64,000 nt of DNA from Subtercola frigoramans (lineage in GTDB: Bacteria > Actinomycetota > Actinomycetes > Actinomycetales > Microbacteriaceae): NCBI RefSeq assembly GCF_016907385.1, contig NZ_JAFBBU010000001.1, positions 2,976,001 through 3,040,000 on the forward strand, read 5' to 3'. The notes below the pieces were generated by a model. That model saw nothing but the letters and a program-made list of their open reading frames with translations. It had not been told where the DNA came from and ran no database searches. Position 1 is the stretch's first letter. Each line of letters opens with the position of its first letter. The translations under genes were made by a program, and so were the position numbers. Below, one piece after another: positions 19,060 to 27,793 of this stretch.

Positions 19060-19536
19060 ATGACTTTTCGAACCGGCCGACTTTCCGTCGTCGTCTTTGC
19101 CGTAGTGCTGCTGACTGCCTGCGCTGGCGGCACCTCACCACGGGCATCCTCATCGGTTGGGCACGCGAGAATCGGCTTGGCTGTCTCAAAGGAATGCGTA
19201 GCTGGTTCGAGCACAGAGTGCGTCTCGGTGCGCGGCGAGGGTGTGCTGACGCCCTCGAACTACGAAAATGCGGGCGTTCAAGACGCAACTGTCATCGAAG
19301 ACGGCGGGCAAAGCACGGTGCACGTCACCTTCACAGACGACGGCGCCACCGTGCTGAACACTCTCACAAAGCAGGCAGTGCAAGCCGGGAGCGGGGCGCG
19401 TCTGATTCTGGAAGTCGGCGGCAAGATCGTCGGCACCCCTGCCGTGATGGAGCCCATCGAAGACCGTGAGGTTTCGATCATCGTCGCGCGGGAAGACAAC
19501 GCCCAAACTCTGGTCGACTCCATCCTCGGCCGCTGA
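19060..19536 (+). CDS. Lipoprotein with a SecD P1-head-like domain
   Basis: A 158-residue exported lipoprotein with lipobox LTAC (Cys at about 21). The mature region resembles the periplasmic P1 head of SecD: VHVTFTDDGATVLNTLTKQA, then ARLILEVGGKIVGTPAVMEPI and a final strand. In SecD this head lies between membrane spans; here it stands alone with no transporter part. ATG 19060 follows GAGGGGAA; a TTG at 19048 would overlap the rtcB remnant. Whether it acts in secretion is not known; the resemblance is mine, from sequence pattern. Confidence 0.7.
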   Translation: MTFRTGRLSVVVFAVVLLTACAGGTSPRASSSVGHARIGLAVSKECVAGSSTECVSVRGEGVLTPSNYENAGVQDATVIEDGGQSTVHVTFTDDGATVLNTLTKQAVQAGSGARLILEVGGKIVGTPAVMEPIEDREVSIIVAREDNAQTLVDSILGR

Positions 19537-19674
19537 GAAAACGAACTCTGGGCGGCTTCTTCTTGATCTCACTCCATTCGAAATTCTCCCCGGGAATACT
19601 CGGCTGGGCGCGACGATCGTTCCAGGAACGCCGCGAGCATTTCGCAGTCTGAAATGAGTCATACTAGGGCCGTC

Positions 19675-20334
19675 ATGTGGAAGCCGGGATCGACCGTCAT
19701 CAGGCCATGGCTGACGGCACTGGTGATACTTCTCGGGCTTGCCGCGGCAGTTCTCGGGGCGCCCCACGTCGTCGAAGTGTGGAACGATACGGCGCACCCC
19801 GGTCGCTCCAAGGGATTTTTCCTTGCGACTCTGACGGTGTTGCCACTCGGATTGATCACTTTCGGCACAATGAAAGGCATGTGGGACTGGCGATTGGGTC
19901 TGCTCGCTCGTCGGCGGCCCGGGGCGATTGTCAGCACGGTCATCCGAGCCCGCACCACCTCAACAGGGATGGCGATGTCGCGAGGCGACGTGAACCAGCT
20001 CAGACTTCCCGCGTCGATGGCCCTGGTTGCCGACTCGATTGGCGTCGAGCTATGGGGAGGGATAGCTCGGCCCGAAATGCTGTGGTCAAGCCGATGGGAA
20101 GACGTTCTGTCTATCGACCCTGGAAGCGAACGTTTTGGCAGCGGGCGAGGACGAATCAATGTCTCGCTGGTGATCTTCGTCGTGCGGTCGGAGTTCGGGC
20201 AAGCATCCATTGCCGTAGGCCCCATCGGGAGCAAGTACGGCGGCTTTCTGAGGGCGCGCCCACTTGAGGCGCTCAAAATTGCCGACGCGTTGTCAGATCT
20301 CAGACGCCGATCCGTGCGACATTTTCCAGGTTAG
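19675..20334 (+). CDS. Membrane protein, unknown function
   Basis: A 219-residue protein with two hydrophobic segments (about 14-33 and 47-65) and a basic, mostly beta C-terminal domain. No family is recognised. I prefer ATG 19675, nine bases after CATACT, which fits a short-leader or leaderless transcript; ATG 19654 would place the promoter-like hexamer inside the gene. The soluble part contains LWSSRWEDVLSIDPG and could be a PH-like fold, but this is a guess. Confidence 0.65.
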   Translation: MWKPGSTVIRPWLTALVILLGLAAAVLGAPHVVEVWNDTAHPGRSKGFFLATLTVLPLGLITFGTMKGMWDWRLGLLARRRPGAIVSTVIRARTTSTGMAMSRGDVNQLRLPASMALVADSIGVELWGGIARPEMLWSSRWEDVLSIDPGSERFGSGRGRINVSLVIFVVRSEFGQASIAVGPIGSKYGGFLRARPLEALKIADALSDLRRRSVRHFPG

Positions 20335-20485
20335 TCGCCGGTACTGCCTTTGCCGCTGGCAGTGAGGTCGAGGCAGATCGGCTGCCCTAGCGGACTGGGC
20401 GGGAGTTCGCAATCCACCCGCCGATGTTTGGTGCCTCCGCTTTCCAGGCGCAATGTGGAGGGACGGACTAACAAAGGAGTGGCTC

Positions 20486-20971
20486 ATGGCTGAGACAAAC
20501 CCAGAGATTTCGAAGGTCGCCGAACTGGTGAAGGGTTTCCGGTTCGCGATGATGACCACAACCGACGCGGGCGGCAAGCTCGTGTCGCGGCCGATGACCG
20601 TGCAGGAGGTCGAGTTCGACGGTGACCTGTGGTTCATCGCCGCCAAAGACGGCAACGAGATCAGTGAGATCGTCGCGAACCCCGGGGTGAACGTCTCGTT
20701 CTCCTCGAACGACACCTGGGTCTCGGTTTCTGGGCGTGCCGAGACTGTCGACGACAAGGCACGCGTGAAGGAGTATTGGAACTCCTTCGTTGAGGCATGG
20801 TTCCCGGCCGGGCCAGACGACCCCAATGTCACCCTTATCAAAGTCACCGGCGACTCGGCTGAGTATTGGGATACCCCTGGCGGCCGCATCGCCACCGTCG
20901 TCAGCCTGGTCAAGTCGAAGCTCACCGGGTCGAGCTACGACGGCGGAGAGAACGAGAAGGTCGAGCTCTAG
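20486..20971 (+). CDS. Pyridoxamine 5'-phosphate oxidase family protein (general stress protein 26-like)
   Basis: A 161-residue split-barrel flavin-binding-type protein: VAELVKGFRFAMMTT, RPMTVQEVEFDGDLWFIA, NPGVNVSFSSNDTWVSVSGRAE and a C-terminal ATVVSLVKSKLTG are the usual blocks of the general-stress-protein-26/PNPOx-like group. Family members bind FMN, FAD or F420; substrate unknown. AAAGGAG six bases before ATG 20486 fixes the start. A 75-residue gene follows after 51 bases. Confidence 0.88.
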   Translation: MAETNPEISKVAELVKGFRFAMMTTTDAGGKLVSRPMTVQEVEFDGDLWFIAAKDGNEISEIVANPGVNVSFSSNDTWVSVSGRAETVDDKARVKEYWNSFVEAWFPAGPDDPNVTLIKVTGDSAEYWDTPGGRIATVVSLVKSKLTGSSYDGGENEKVEL

Positions 20972-21022
20972 GGGGATCCCCGACCCGTCGACACGTCCCC
21001 CAGCAGAAAGGACAACTGCCGC

Positions 21023-21250
21023 ATGACTGAAGCAGAAACGTACACCGCACACCTTGTCGACGACGCCGGCACGCAGACGCGGGAGATCGAGGCGATCGAC
21101 GGGCTCCCCCAGAAATCCTTCGTGCTTCCCACTGAAATCGATGGCACCGTCATCGATGTCGTCTGGGAACTCGATCCAACCAGCGACGACAACACGTACC
21201 GCAGGTTGTCAGGCGACGGCTACGGAGAAGGCGGCGTGACGGAAGCCTGA
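21023..21250 (+). CDS. Small hypothetical protein (75 aa)
   Basis: A 75-residue acidic protein with no signal peptide or membrane segment (about one acidic residue in four). GAAAGGA upstream supports ATG 21023. The family is not recognised. It is likely co-transcribed with the split-barrel protein at 20486-20971 and is convergent with the HAD hydrolase, 40 bases away. Confidence 0.6.
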   Translation: MTEAETYTAHLVDDAGTQTREIEAIDGLPQKSFVLPTEIDGTVIDVVWELDPTSDDNTYRRLSGDGYGEGGVTEA

Positions 21251-21290
21251 CGCGGCCGCCCGGCCAGTCGGGTTCGCCACCCGACTGGCG

Positions 21291-21986
21291 TCAGGCGTCG
21301 TCGGTCGTCGGTCGACCGAGCAGGCTCTTGTCGATGCCGCGGAGCAACGCAGCGACGTCGTCATAGACAGCGGAGGCCCCGGTTGAGAGCAGCTCCTCCC
21401 GCCCGAAGCCTCCGCTCAACACCCCGATGCTCCTCACGCCAGCGCGGTTGGCAGCTTCGACGTCCCACACAGAATCGCCCACCATCACGGCCTCGTCGGG
21501 CGCGACACCCGCCCTGTCGAGCGCCGTCTGGATGATGTCAGGATCGGGTTTCGCCGTGCCAACGTCGCCCGCCGACGTCACGGCCTGCACTGAGTCGTCG
21601 GCGCCAAGCACCTCGAGCAGGATCCTTAATTCATCCTCCGGTGCGGATGTCGCAAGAACTACCCGCAGACCACGCCGATTGAGCTCCGCCAACAGTTCCC
21701 TGCTACCGCCGATGGCCCGCAGCCGATCCGTCGAACCGCTGTAGAACGTGCTGTGCCCCGCCTTCGCGTCTTCACCCAGGGCTTCTGCATCGTCGCCGAG
21801 AAGACGGTCGAGCAGCATGCCAGAGTCCATGCCGATCGCTCGGTGGATGCGCCACAGGTCAACCGGGTGCCCCACCGCTGCGAATGCGCGATCCCACGCG
21901 TCGATATGCAGATAGTTCGAGTCGACCAGGGTTCCATCGATGTCGAAGAGCACGGCCTTCACTTCAGAATTGCGACTGTCATCCAT
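21291..21986 (-). CDS. HAD-superfamily phosphatase (beta-phosphoglucomutase/phosphoglycolate phosphatase-like)
   Basis: A 231-residue HAD hydrolase. Motif I is LFDIDGTLVD with the nucleophile and acid/base Asp pair; motif II is VVLATSA; the motif III Lys is in TAKPDPDI; motif IV is MVGDSVWDVEAA. A helical cap of the subclass I type lies between motifs I and II. It probably dephosphorylates a small phosphorylated metabolite; the substrate cannot be told from this. It stands alone on the minus strand. Confidence 0.9.
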   Translation of the reverse strand: MDDSRNSEVKAVLFDIDGTLVDSNYLHIDAWDRAFAAVGHPVDLWRIHRAIGMDSGMLLDRLLGDDAEALGEDAKAGHSTFYSGSTDRLRAIGGSRELLAELNRRGLRVVLATSAPEDELRILLEVLGADDSVQAVTSAGDVGTAKPDPDIIQTALDRAGVAPDEAVMVGDSVWDVEAANRAGVRSIGVLSGGFGREELLSTGASAVYDDVAALLRGIDKSLLGRPTTDDA

Positions 21987-22078
21987 GCTTCAAGCCAAGC
22001 AGATCGGCGCCCTCCACCGTCAGGGATGGCCAGACACACGTGATTGTGCAGGGATCGTGATTCAGGCCAATGAAGGCA

Positions 22079-22603
22079 TCATCTTGCACCGTCCCGGGCA
22101 TCCACAGGCGCGTTGTCAATCGTCTTCCGCAGGGCCCTCCGCGGCAGCCAGCCGACGATGCCGAGCAGCGCACAGACGAGCACGAGCTGTGCGGCGCCAC
22201 TTGCGAAATACAGAATATGCAGCCACGACATCCCGGCGATGATGCCGACTTCGGTGAAGATCCAGATGATCATTCCGAGGCCGGCGACTGCGCTCCACAG
22301 GAGTCCTGTTTCACGGCGCCTGACCAGAAGCACGGCCGCGATTGTCTGGGTGCCACCGACGACAAACAACAGAATCAGTGCAGGGCCCACGAAAGAGCTG
22401 AATGGCCCCGCCGAGAGCATGGAGAGCGGCATCCCGAGACCGTTCGTCGCCAGCAGCGCGACGCCCCCGCCGATCGCCGACAGGGCGTTGAACATACTGA
22501 TCGAGACCACCGCCCAGAACGAGAATTGCCGCAGCGCGCCACCACGGGCATCCGCACCTGAATCAGCGTGCAGGCCCACTGATCGACCAACTGATTGACT
22601 CAT
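22079..22603 (-). CDS. Small integral membrane protein, unknown function
   Basis: A 174-residue protein with four hydrophobic segments (about 27-48, 70-92, 99-120 and 127-150) and a basic C-terminus (LPRRALRKT). No family is recognised with confidence. GGAAGG about six bases before ATG 22603 supports that start over a start at 22606. It diverges from the acetyltransferase at 22803 with 199 bases between. Confidence 0.7.
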   Translation of the reverse strand: MSQSVGRSVGLHADSGADARGGALRQFSFWAVVSISMFNALSAIGGGVALLATNGLGMPLSMLSAGPFSSFVGPALILLFVVGGTQTIAAVLLVRRRETGLLWSAVAGLGMIIWIFTEVGIIAGMSWLHILYFASGAAQLVLVCALLGIVGWLPRRALRKTIDNAPVDARDGAR

Positions 22604-22802
22604 CACTCACCTTCCACCCTTGTCGATTGCCTTGTGAAGAGTCAATATCTCTCGCATCACCCGCGACAGAGTCGAACGTCCCGCCTGCGCAGGCGCGAGA
22701 GAGTTCTGCGTTCGATAGATCGCGAATGATGGATGCCCGGGGGCCTCTTCGCGCATCCTGTACGTTGAGCTCAAAACGTATGCGTTGGCCCTCTGGAGAG
22801 AC

Positions 22803-23357
22803 ATGTTTGAAGCGGTTGTTCGAGACGGAATCGTGCTGAAGCCCCTCGAAACCTGGCACGCAGACGTGTTCGCCGAGCACATGAACCGCGCGCGAGACCA
22901 CATCCGGCCCTGGGTTGGCCCGGCGTTCGTGACCGACACGGTAGAGGATGCCCGGGCAACCCTTCAGCGCTACGCCACCGCTGCCGCCACTGACGGGGCT
23001 CGTCTCTACGGCCTCTGGGATGACGGCCAGATCGTCGGCGGCGTGATGTTCGTCGCCTTCGACCCCGCCTGGGGTATCTGCGAGATCGGCTGCTGGCTTG
23101 AACCCGATGCTGTCGGAAAGGGTCTCATCACCCGGTCTGTTCAGATGTTGATGGACTGGGCCTTCCTTGAGCGCGGAATGTCGCGGATCGAATGGCGTTG
23201 CCGTACCGACAACGACCGCAGCGTCGCTGTCGCGCGCCGCCTGGGCATGAGATCCGAAGGCATTCTCCGCAGCAGCTGGGTCTACGACGGCAACCGATAC
23301 GACACGGAGGTCTTCTCGATCCTGCGCAACGAATCGCTGAGCACGGCCCGGTTATGA
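22803..23357 (+). CDS. GNAT acetyltransferase, RimJ/RimL-like
   Basis: A 184-residue GCN5-related N-acetyltransferase using acetyl-CoA. It has the RimJ/RimL pattern: an N-terminal VLKPLETWHADVFAEHM, a central CEIGCWLEPDAVGKGLITRSVQMLMDWAF carrying the acetyl-CoA pyrophosphate-binding turn, and RCRTDNDRSVAVARRLGMRSEGILR. Substrate may be a protein N-terminus or a small amine. GGAGAG directly before ATG 22803 sets the start. A strong terminator lies 13 bases after the stop. Confidence 0.9.
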   Translation: MFEAVVRDGIVLKPLETWHADVFAEHMNRARDHIRPWVGPAFVTDTVEDARATLQRYATAAATDGARLYGLWDDGQIVGGVMFVAFDPAWGICEIGCWLEPDAVGKGLITRSVQMLMDWAFLERGMSRIEWRCRTDNDRSVAVARRLGMRSEGILRSSWVYDGNRYDTEVFSILRNESLSTARL

Positions 23358-23369
23358 AGGAAAGAAAAT

Positions 23370-23402
23370 GCCCGGTTCCCTTTGTTTGTAAGGGAACCGG
23401 GC
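23370..23402 (+). terminator. Terminator hairpin between the acetyltransferase and tRNA-Glu
   Basis: A perfect 13-bp stem, GCCCGGTTCCCTT with its complement, and a 7-base loop TGTTTGT. The + side tail is CTCTTC and the - side tail is ATTTTCTTTCC, so it can serve the convergent acetyltransferase and tRNA transcripts. Confidence 0.8.
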
Positions 23403-23421
23403 CTCTTCAGCTAATACAGTG

Positions 23422-23494
23422 TGACCCCAACCGGATTCGAACCGGTGTTACCGCCGTGAGAGGGCGATGTCCTAGGCCGCTAAACGATGGGGCC
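23422..23494 (-). tRNA. tRNA-Glu (anticodon CTC)
   Basis: Read on the minus strand it folds as a 73-base tRNA: acceptor stem GGCCCCA/TGGGGTC, D-arm, anticodon stem CGCC/GGCG with loop CTCTCAC giving anticodon CTC, and T-arm CCGG/CCGG with TTCGAATC. The 3' CCA is not encoded. It is convergent with the acetyltransferase gene. Confidence 0.95.
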
Positions 23495-23699
23495 GATTAG
23501 ACAACTTAACGAGTATGCCACACGAGTGGAGGGCACGCCAATTCGAGGCCGGGGGGACTTTGTCCGCAGAGGCGATTGCCGTTCCGCTACGCTGAAGCCG
23601 CCGGGCCCCGGGGCAGACCGCCACACGAATACCTCATCGTGAGCGAAGTTGCCCCCGCGGCCGGGGCAACATTGGCTCATTCACCGTTGAGAGGCATTG

Positions 23700-24125
23700 A
23701 TGAACACCCGACTTGCCCGCACCGCCGTTGCACTCATTCTGGCCAGCATCGCGGGCCTCGGGCTCGCCGGATGCTCGGGCAATTCTGCCGGCACGGCCGC
23801 CACGCCCGTGGTCACGCCGTCGGCCAGCTCGAGTGGCTCGACCCTCATCGCGCCGATCATCGTGAACCTGTCGTCGGTCAACGGACAGGTCGTCACGGTC
23901 GGCCTGAACAACGTGGTCGATCTGAACACCGGCGCCACCATCGTGACGAACTGGAGAGGCGAGGTCGCCGACCCGACCATCGCGAAGTTCGTCGAGGGGC
24001 ACATCGAGGGCGGCGCGACCTTCAACCCGGGGATCACGCCGCTCGCGGTCGGCGCTTCGACGGTCACGGTAACGAACCGGATCACCGGCTTTCGCACGAC
24101 GTTCGACCTGGTGGTCACGCAGTAG
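23700..24125 (+). CDS. Small lipoprotein, unknown function
   Basis: A 141-residue exported lipoprotein: MNTRLART, a hydrophobic core, and lipobox LAGC with Cys at about residue 24, followed by a Ser/Thr/Ala-rich linker and a beta-rich domain ending TVTVTNRITGFRTTFDLVV. The ending looks like an Ig- or Big-like strand pair. GAGAGG before ATG 23700 sets the start. No family or operon partner is recognised. Confidence 0.75.
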   Translation: MNTRLARTAVALILASIAGLGLAGCSGNSAGTAATPVVTPSASSSGSTLIAPIIVNLSSVNGQVVTVGLNNVVDLNTGATIVTNWRGEVADPTIAKFVEGHIEGGATFNPGITPLAVGASTVTVTNRITGFRTTFDLVVTQ

Positions 24126-24366
24126 GCACGCATGACTCACGCAATAGTCGTGATTTTGAGTAATCATCACTTCACTGGTATTGTCTCTTCTGCGCGGTCT
24201 GGGTCTTGATTGACCCACAGCTTCGCTGGGCGGCCTGCTCTTTCGGGTTGGGTCGGCCGCCCGCTCCCTCGCCCGTGTTCCATCGATTTACGCACATGCG
24301 AACAAGTCGACACAGTCCCCGCACGGGGGAAGGGTTCTACGCGAGCCATCACGCTCAAGCAGGTTT
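24126..24366. other. Gene-free stretch with an inverted repeat
   Basis: 241 bases with no supportable gene between a + lipoprotein gene and the 3' end of the - strand lipid kinase. It contains a perfect 8-bp inverted repeat GGGCGGCC (24228-24235) / 24255-24262 with a 19-base loop, which may act as a bidirectional terminator, and a short direct repeat TACGCGAGC just before the kinase stop. Confidence 0.5.
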
Positions 24367-25455
24367 TTACGCGAGCACTCTCAGCGCGCCCGGCACGATC
24401 GTGACCTCGACGGGCAGGGGCCCGACCCGCTCGCCGTCGGCGTAGGCGACGATGTCGGGCGCATCCAGTCGCACTGACCTCACCCGGCTCAGCTCCACGA
24501 TGGGCAGGCCGGCGTGCGTGCCCTTGAACACGCGCGGAAAGAGGCGCAGAAACTTCAGCCGCGACACGGGCGCCACGATCAGCAGGTCGAGGGCGCCGTC
24601 GTCGAGCCGGGCATCCGGAGTGATCAGCATGCCGCCGCCGATCGAGCGGTTGTTCGACACCGCCAGCAGCACCGACTTCACCGTGCGTGGGGTGCCGTCG
24701 ACAACGAGCTCGTAGCTGCGGGCGCGCAGGCGGAGCAGCTCGAGCAAGAGCGCGATCGTGTACCGGGAGGCCCCGCGCGGCCTCCGCATCGCGTTTGCCC
24801 GCTCGTTGACCAGGGCGTCGAAACCGGCCGAGAGGGCCGACGCGAAGTAGAGGGAGTCTGTGGCGCCCCCAGCCAGGCGCGTCACCCTGCCGAGGTCGAT
24901 CACTCGGGCGGGGCGTCGGAGCGCAGCCCGCAATGCATCGACTGCTTTGTCGAGGTCGAAGGGAATGCCGAGCCCGAGAGCGGCGTCGTTGCCGGTGCCC
25001 GAGGGAATGATTCCGAGCGGGGTCGGGGTTTCGGCCACGAGGTTGACGCCGAGGCTCACCATTCCGTCGCCGCCGACGACGACCAGGGCATCCGGATGCT
25101 CGGCCACAGCCGCGCGCGCCGCCATCTTCAGCGTCTCGAAGTCGGTCGCAATGAGTTCTTCGACCGTGTGGCCGTCTGCGCGCAGGGCGGCCACCACCTT
25201 CGCGCCGACACCGGCCGTGCGCCCGAAGGACGCCGAGGGGTTGATCGCGACGACAAGCTTGAGCGCCGCGGGATGCGAATCGGCCCGGCGCTGCACGTCG
25301 GTGGCGGATTCATCGGCGGCCGGCGTGGCCGAACGCGGCGCGTCAATGCGGGGCGAGTCGGGGTGCGCTGCTCCCGGCAACGGTGTGTCGGGCTCAGGCT
25401 GCCGGGAAGCACCGGGGTGGGGCTGCTGGGGCCGCGGTGCCCCGGAGTCGGTCAT
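24367..25455 (-). CDS. Diacylglycerol/sphingosine-kinase-like lipid kinase (DagK family)
   Basis: A 362-residue protein. After a low-complexity Pro/Ala-rich N-terminus (about 65 residues), the DAGK catalytic domain starts at LKLVVAINPSASFGR and includes the nucleotide-binding VVVGGDGMVSLGVN (GGDG motif) and LGIIPSGTGNDAALGLGIP. The C-terminal domain has NNRSIGGGMLITPDARLDDGALDLLIV, typical of YegS/DgkB-like enzymes that phosphorylate lipids with ATP. The start at 25455 follows GATAAT by six bases, so the mRNA may be leaderless. Confidence 0.93.
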   Translation of the reverse strand: MTDSGAPRPQQPHPGASRQPEPDTPLPGAAHPDSPRIDAPRSATPAADESATDVQRRADSHPAALKLVVAINPSASFGRTAGVGAKVVAALRADGHTVEELIATDFETLKMAARAAVAEHPDALVVVGGDGMVSLGVNLVAETPTPLGIIPSGTGNDAALGLGIPFDLDKAVDALRAALRRPARVIDLGRVTRLAGGATDSLYFASALSAGFDALVNERANAMRRPRGASRYTIALLLELLRLRARSYELVVDGTPRTVKSVLLAVSNNRSIGGGMLITPDARLDDGALDLLIVAPVSRLKFLRLFPRVFKGTHAGLPIVELSRVRSVRLDAPDIVAYADGERVGPLPVEVTIVPGALRVLA

Positions 25456-25541
25456 GCCCTGATTATCTCGCATCTGGCACGCGTCGCCCTCCCCGCCGCC
25501 GCCGACTTGCAGAGCGGCATCGCCGGGTATTAGCTGAAGGT

Positions 25542-26285
25542 ATGAGCGACAACACACAATCCACGACCGCGCCCGACTCCTCTTCCTCCCCCGACGGCCT
25601 CGCGCCCCTGCAGCTCACGAAACTCGAGCACGCCGCGCTGGTGCTCGAGCTCGACGGCTCGAAGCTCATCGTCGACCCCGGGGTCTTCACCCGGCCGCTC
25701 GCCGACTCGGTCGACGGGGTCGCCGGGGTCGAGAAGACCGTCGCGATCGTACTCACGCACGAGCACGGTGACCACTGGACGCCGGAACAACTCAGCGGCA
25801 TTCTCGCGAAGGCCCCGGGCATCCCGATCTTCGCCCCCTCCGGCGTCGCACAGGCCGTTGGGCCCGACTTCGACGTCACCATCGTGAACGGTGGCGACGA
25901 GGTCACGGCCGGCCCGTTCACCCTGACGTTCTTCGGGGAGAAGCATGCAGTCATCCACTCGAGCATTCCGGTGATCGACAACGTCGGTGTGCTCGTCAGC
26001 AGCCCGATGACGGCAAGTACCCTCTACTATCCGGGCGACTCGTTCACCGTTCCCACGGGTGTCGACGTCGATGTTCTCGCCGTGCCGGTCGGCGCGCCCT
26101 GGCTGAAGATCGCCGAGGTGATCGACTTCGTGCTCGAGGTGAAGCCGCGTCGCAGCTTCGCTACACACGAGATGGTGCTCTCTGACGCCGGCAAGGGCAT
26201 GGGCGGCGAGCGCATCGCCTGGGCCACCGAGCAGAACGGCGGCTCGTTCATCACGCTGACCCCGGGCGATTCGGTCGAGCTGTAA
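25542..26285 (+). CDS. MBL-fold metallo-hydrolase
   Basis: A 247-residue metallo-beta-lactamase-fold enzyme. The metal-binding motif is LTHEHGDHW (HxHxDH), with a later His in EKHAVIHS, Asp in YYPGDSF and His in FATHEM. It is of the short UlaG-like/UPF0173 type, for which many hydrolytic activities are possible. GAAGG lies just before ATG 25542. It is divergent from the lipid kinase, with 86 bases between starts. Confidence 0.88.
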   Translation: MSDNTQSTTAPDSSSSPDGLAPLQLTKLEHAALVLELDGSKLIVDPGVFTRPLADSVDGVAGVEKTVAIVLTHEHGDHWTPEQLSGILAKAPGIPIFAPSGVAQAVGPDFDVTIVNGGDEVTAGPFTLTFFGEKHAVIHSSIPVIDNVGVLVSSPMTASTLYYPGDSFTVPTGVDVDVLAVPVGAPWLKIAEVIDFVLEVKPRRSFATHEMVLSDAGKGMGGERIAWATEQNGGSFITLTPGDSVEL

Positions 26286-26339
26286 GAGCTGCGGACTCCT
26301 GGCGGGGAACTGTTCACAGGGCCCCGCTAGGCTTCGCCT

Positions 26340-26690
26340 GTGAATAGCGCGGGCACAGTGAACTCAGAGATCGCGGCGCTCGGGGTCTTTGTGCTGTGCA
26401 TCGCCATTCTCATCCCGCTGGCCATTCTGGGATACCACCAATCAAAGCGGGCGCGAGCCGTCAGTGACGACGAGATCGGCTCGAGCTTTCTGGCAGGAGT
26501 GGCCTTTCTCTTCGCGTTCCTGGCCTCGCCGCTCGGCATTCTCTTCGCGCACCTGGCACTGCGGCAGATCATCCGCACCGGCGTCGCAGGCGCAAGACTG
26601 GCGACCGCCGCACTCTGGGTGGCCTACGCCCTGACGCTGCTGCAGCTCGTCGCCCTGCTGTGGGGTTCGCTGACGGGGTACTTCCGCTGA
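26340..26690 (+). CDS. Small membrane protein (DUF4190-like)
   Basis: A 116-residue protein with three hydrophobic segments (about 12-32, 50-72 and 86-110). The spacing around LASPLGILFAHLALRQI followed by a last span is that of DUF4190-type proteins. GTG 26340 is six bases after a TAGGCT hexamer, so the gene is probably leaderless. Function is unknown. Confidence 0.7.
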   Translation: MNSAGTVNSEIAALGVFVLCIAILIPLAILGYHQSKRARAVSDDEIGSSFLAGVAFLFAFLASPLGILFAHLALRQIIRTGVAGARLATAALWVAYALTLLQLVALLWGSLTGYFR

Positions 26691-26803
26691 GGTCGAGCCT
26701 GTCAACCACAAGCGCGTTCGCAGCCGTAGTGAGTACGCTCGGGTAAGCAGTGTCCCCGCGCCCTGGGCGCGCGACCGTCTCGTAACCCTTCCTTCGGAGC
26801 CCC

Positions 26804-27595
26804 TTGTCAGCGTTGAAGCCTCTCGCAGCCGCCACCCGCGCGGTCACGGCCGGGCTGACGCTCGGAGTGACCGTCGTGATGGTTCTGGCGCTGGCGGCCT
26901 GCTCCTCCCCGGTCGTGGTACCGATTCCGGATGCCCCGCAGTTCACTCCCGCATCGAGCAGCACTCTGCCCGGCCGATGGGTCGTGGCCGACACCTACAG
27001 CTCACCCGACCAGCCCTACCTGGCGTTCGAGCACGATGGAACCTGGAAGGGCTCCGACGGCTGCAACAACGCCAAGGGCACCTGGTCGATGGACTCGAGT
27101 GGAGCGCTGACGACGACGTCTGGGCCCGTGACCCGCATCTATTGCGACGGCGCTCCGCTGCCTCTCTACCTGATCGACGCCACCTCGGCGAAGTTCGACG
27201 GAACGACGCTCACCCTGGTGGGCCACAAGACCGACGAACTTGTGAAGCTGAAGCGCCCGAGCAGTACCGAGAGCCCGGCACCCGGCGGTACGCAGGTCGT
27301 GGTGGGGCTCTGGACGAGCGTGGAGAACGGTCGATCCCGGCTGGTGAAGCTCAGCATGGACGAAGATGGCACGGTGGCCGGCAACGACGGATGCAACGAC
27401 TTCACCAGTACCTGGCGGTTCGCCGAAGACGGCACGGTGTCGTTCGGCAGACTTGCCATCACGGGCCGCACGTGTGAAGGTGTTGTGACGTGGTTGAGCG
27501 GTGCAGCATCCGCCGTGCTCGACGGAACCACCATGGTGATCCGCTCGACCTATGGCGGGCAGCTGGGCACGCTGACCTACCATGGAGCGGCGTAG
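26804..27595 (+). CDS. Lipoprotein with two META-type domains
   Basis: A 263-residue exported lipoprotein starting at TTG 26804 (CGGAG upstream), with lipobox LAAC at about residue 33. Two similar halves follow: GRWVVADTY..YLAFEHDGTWKGSDGCNNAKGTW and LWTSVENGR..KLSMDEDGTVAGNDGCNDFTSTW. Each has the G-x-D-G-C-N core of META/HslJ-like domains and a later Cys (YCDG, RTCEG), suggesting a disulfide in each. It is the product of an internal duplication. Function is unknown; META proteins are linked to motility, resistance or heat shock in other bacteria. Confidence 0.82.
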   Translation: MSALKPLAAATRAVTAGLTLGVTVVMVLALAACSSPVVVPIPDAPQFTPASSSTLPGRWVVADTYSSPDQPYLAFEHDGTWKGSDGCNNAKGTWSMDSSGALTTTSGPVTRIYCDGAPLPLYLIDATSAKFDGTTLTLVGHKTDELVKLKRPSSTESPAPGGTQVVVGLWTSVENGRSRLVKLSMDEDGTVAGNDGCNDFTSTWRFAEDGTVSFGRLAITGRTCEGVVTWLSGAASAVLDGTTMVIRSTYGGQLGTLTYHGAA

Positions 27596-27658
27596 TGCAC
27601 GCTGCTGCGGTGTGGTGGGCTGGGACTGCTTGCCTGTACTTCCACACAGGGAGTCGTG

Positions 27659-27793
27659 CATAATAGAAGATCACGTTTGTGTAACGCAGAGAGTCGACTA
27701 TGAGGGCCGTATCAGGCTCTAACGAATCGGGCTCAGGCAGCAGAAGAAGAGCCTGAAGACCAGTCGAACCGGCAGAGAGAAACGGAATCCCGT
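27659..27793 (+). promoter_or_regulatory. Long leader of the secreted lytic-enzyme gene with a hairpin
   Basis: A CATAAT hexamer at 27659-27664 is a plausible -10, giving a leader of about 120 bases before the ATG at 27794. The leader holds a perfect 8-bp inverted repeat CAGGCTCT (27713-27720) / 27748-27755. I looked for the ydaO/c-di-AMP riboswitch core often found before actinobacterial wall hydrolases and did not find it. Confidence 0.4.

Noticed and set aside
20343..20363. ACTGCC/GGCAGT hairpin after the unknown membrane protein gene
   Set aside because: Only a 6-bp stem with no T-run; too weak to call a terminator.
27659..27793. ydaO/c-di-AMP riboswitch before the lytic enzyme
   Set aside because: The conserved core of that class is not recognisable here; only a simple hairpin is seen.
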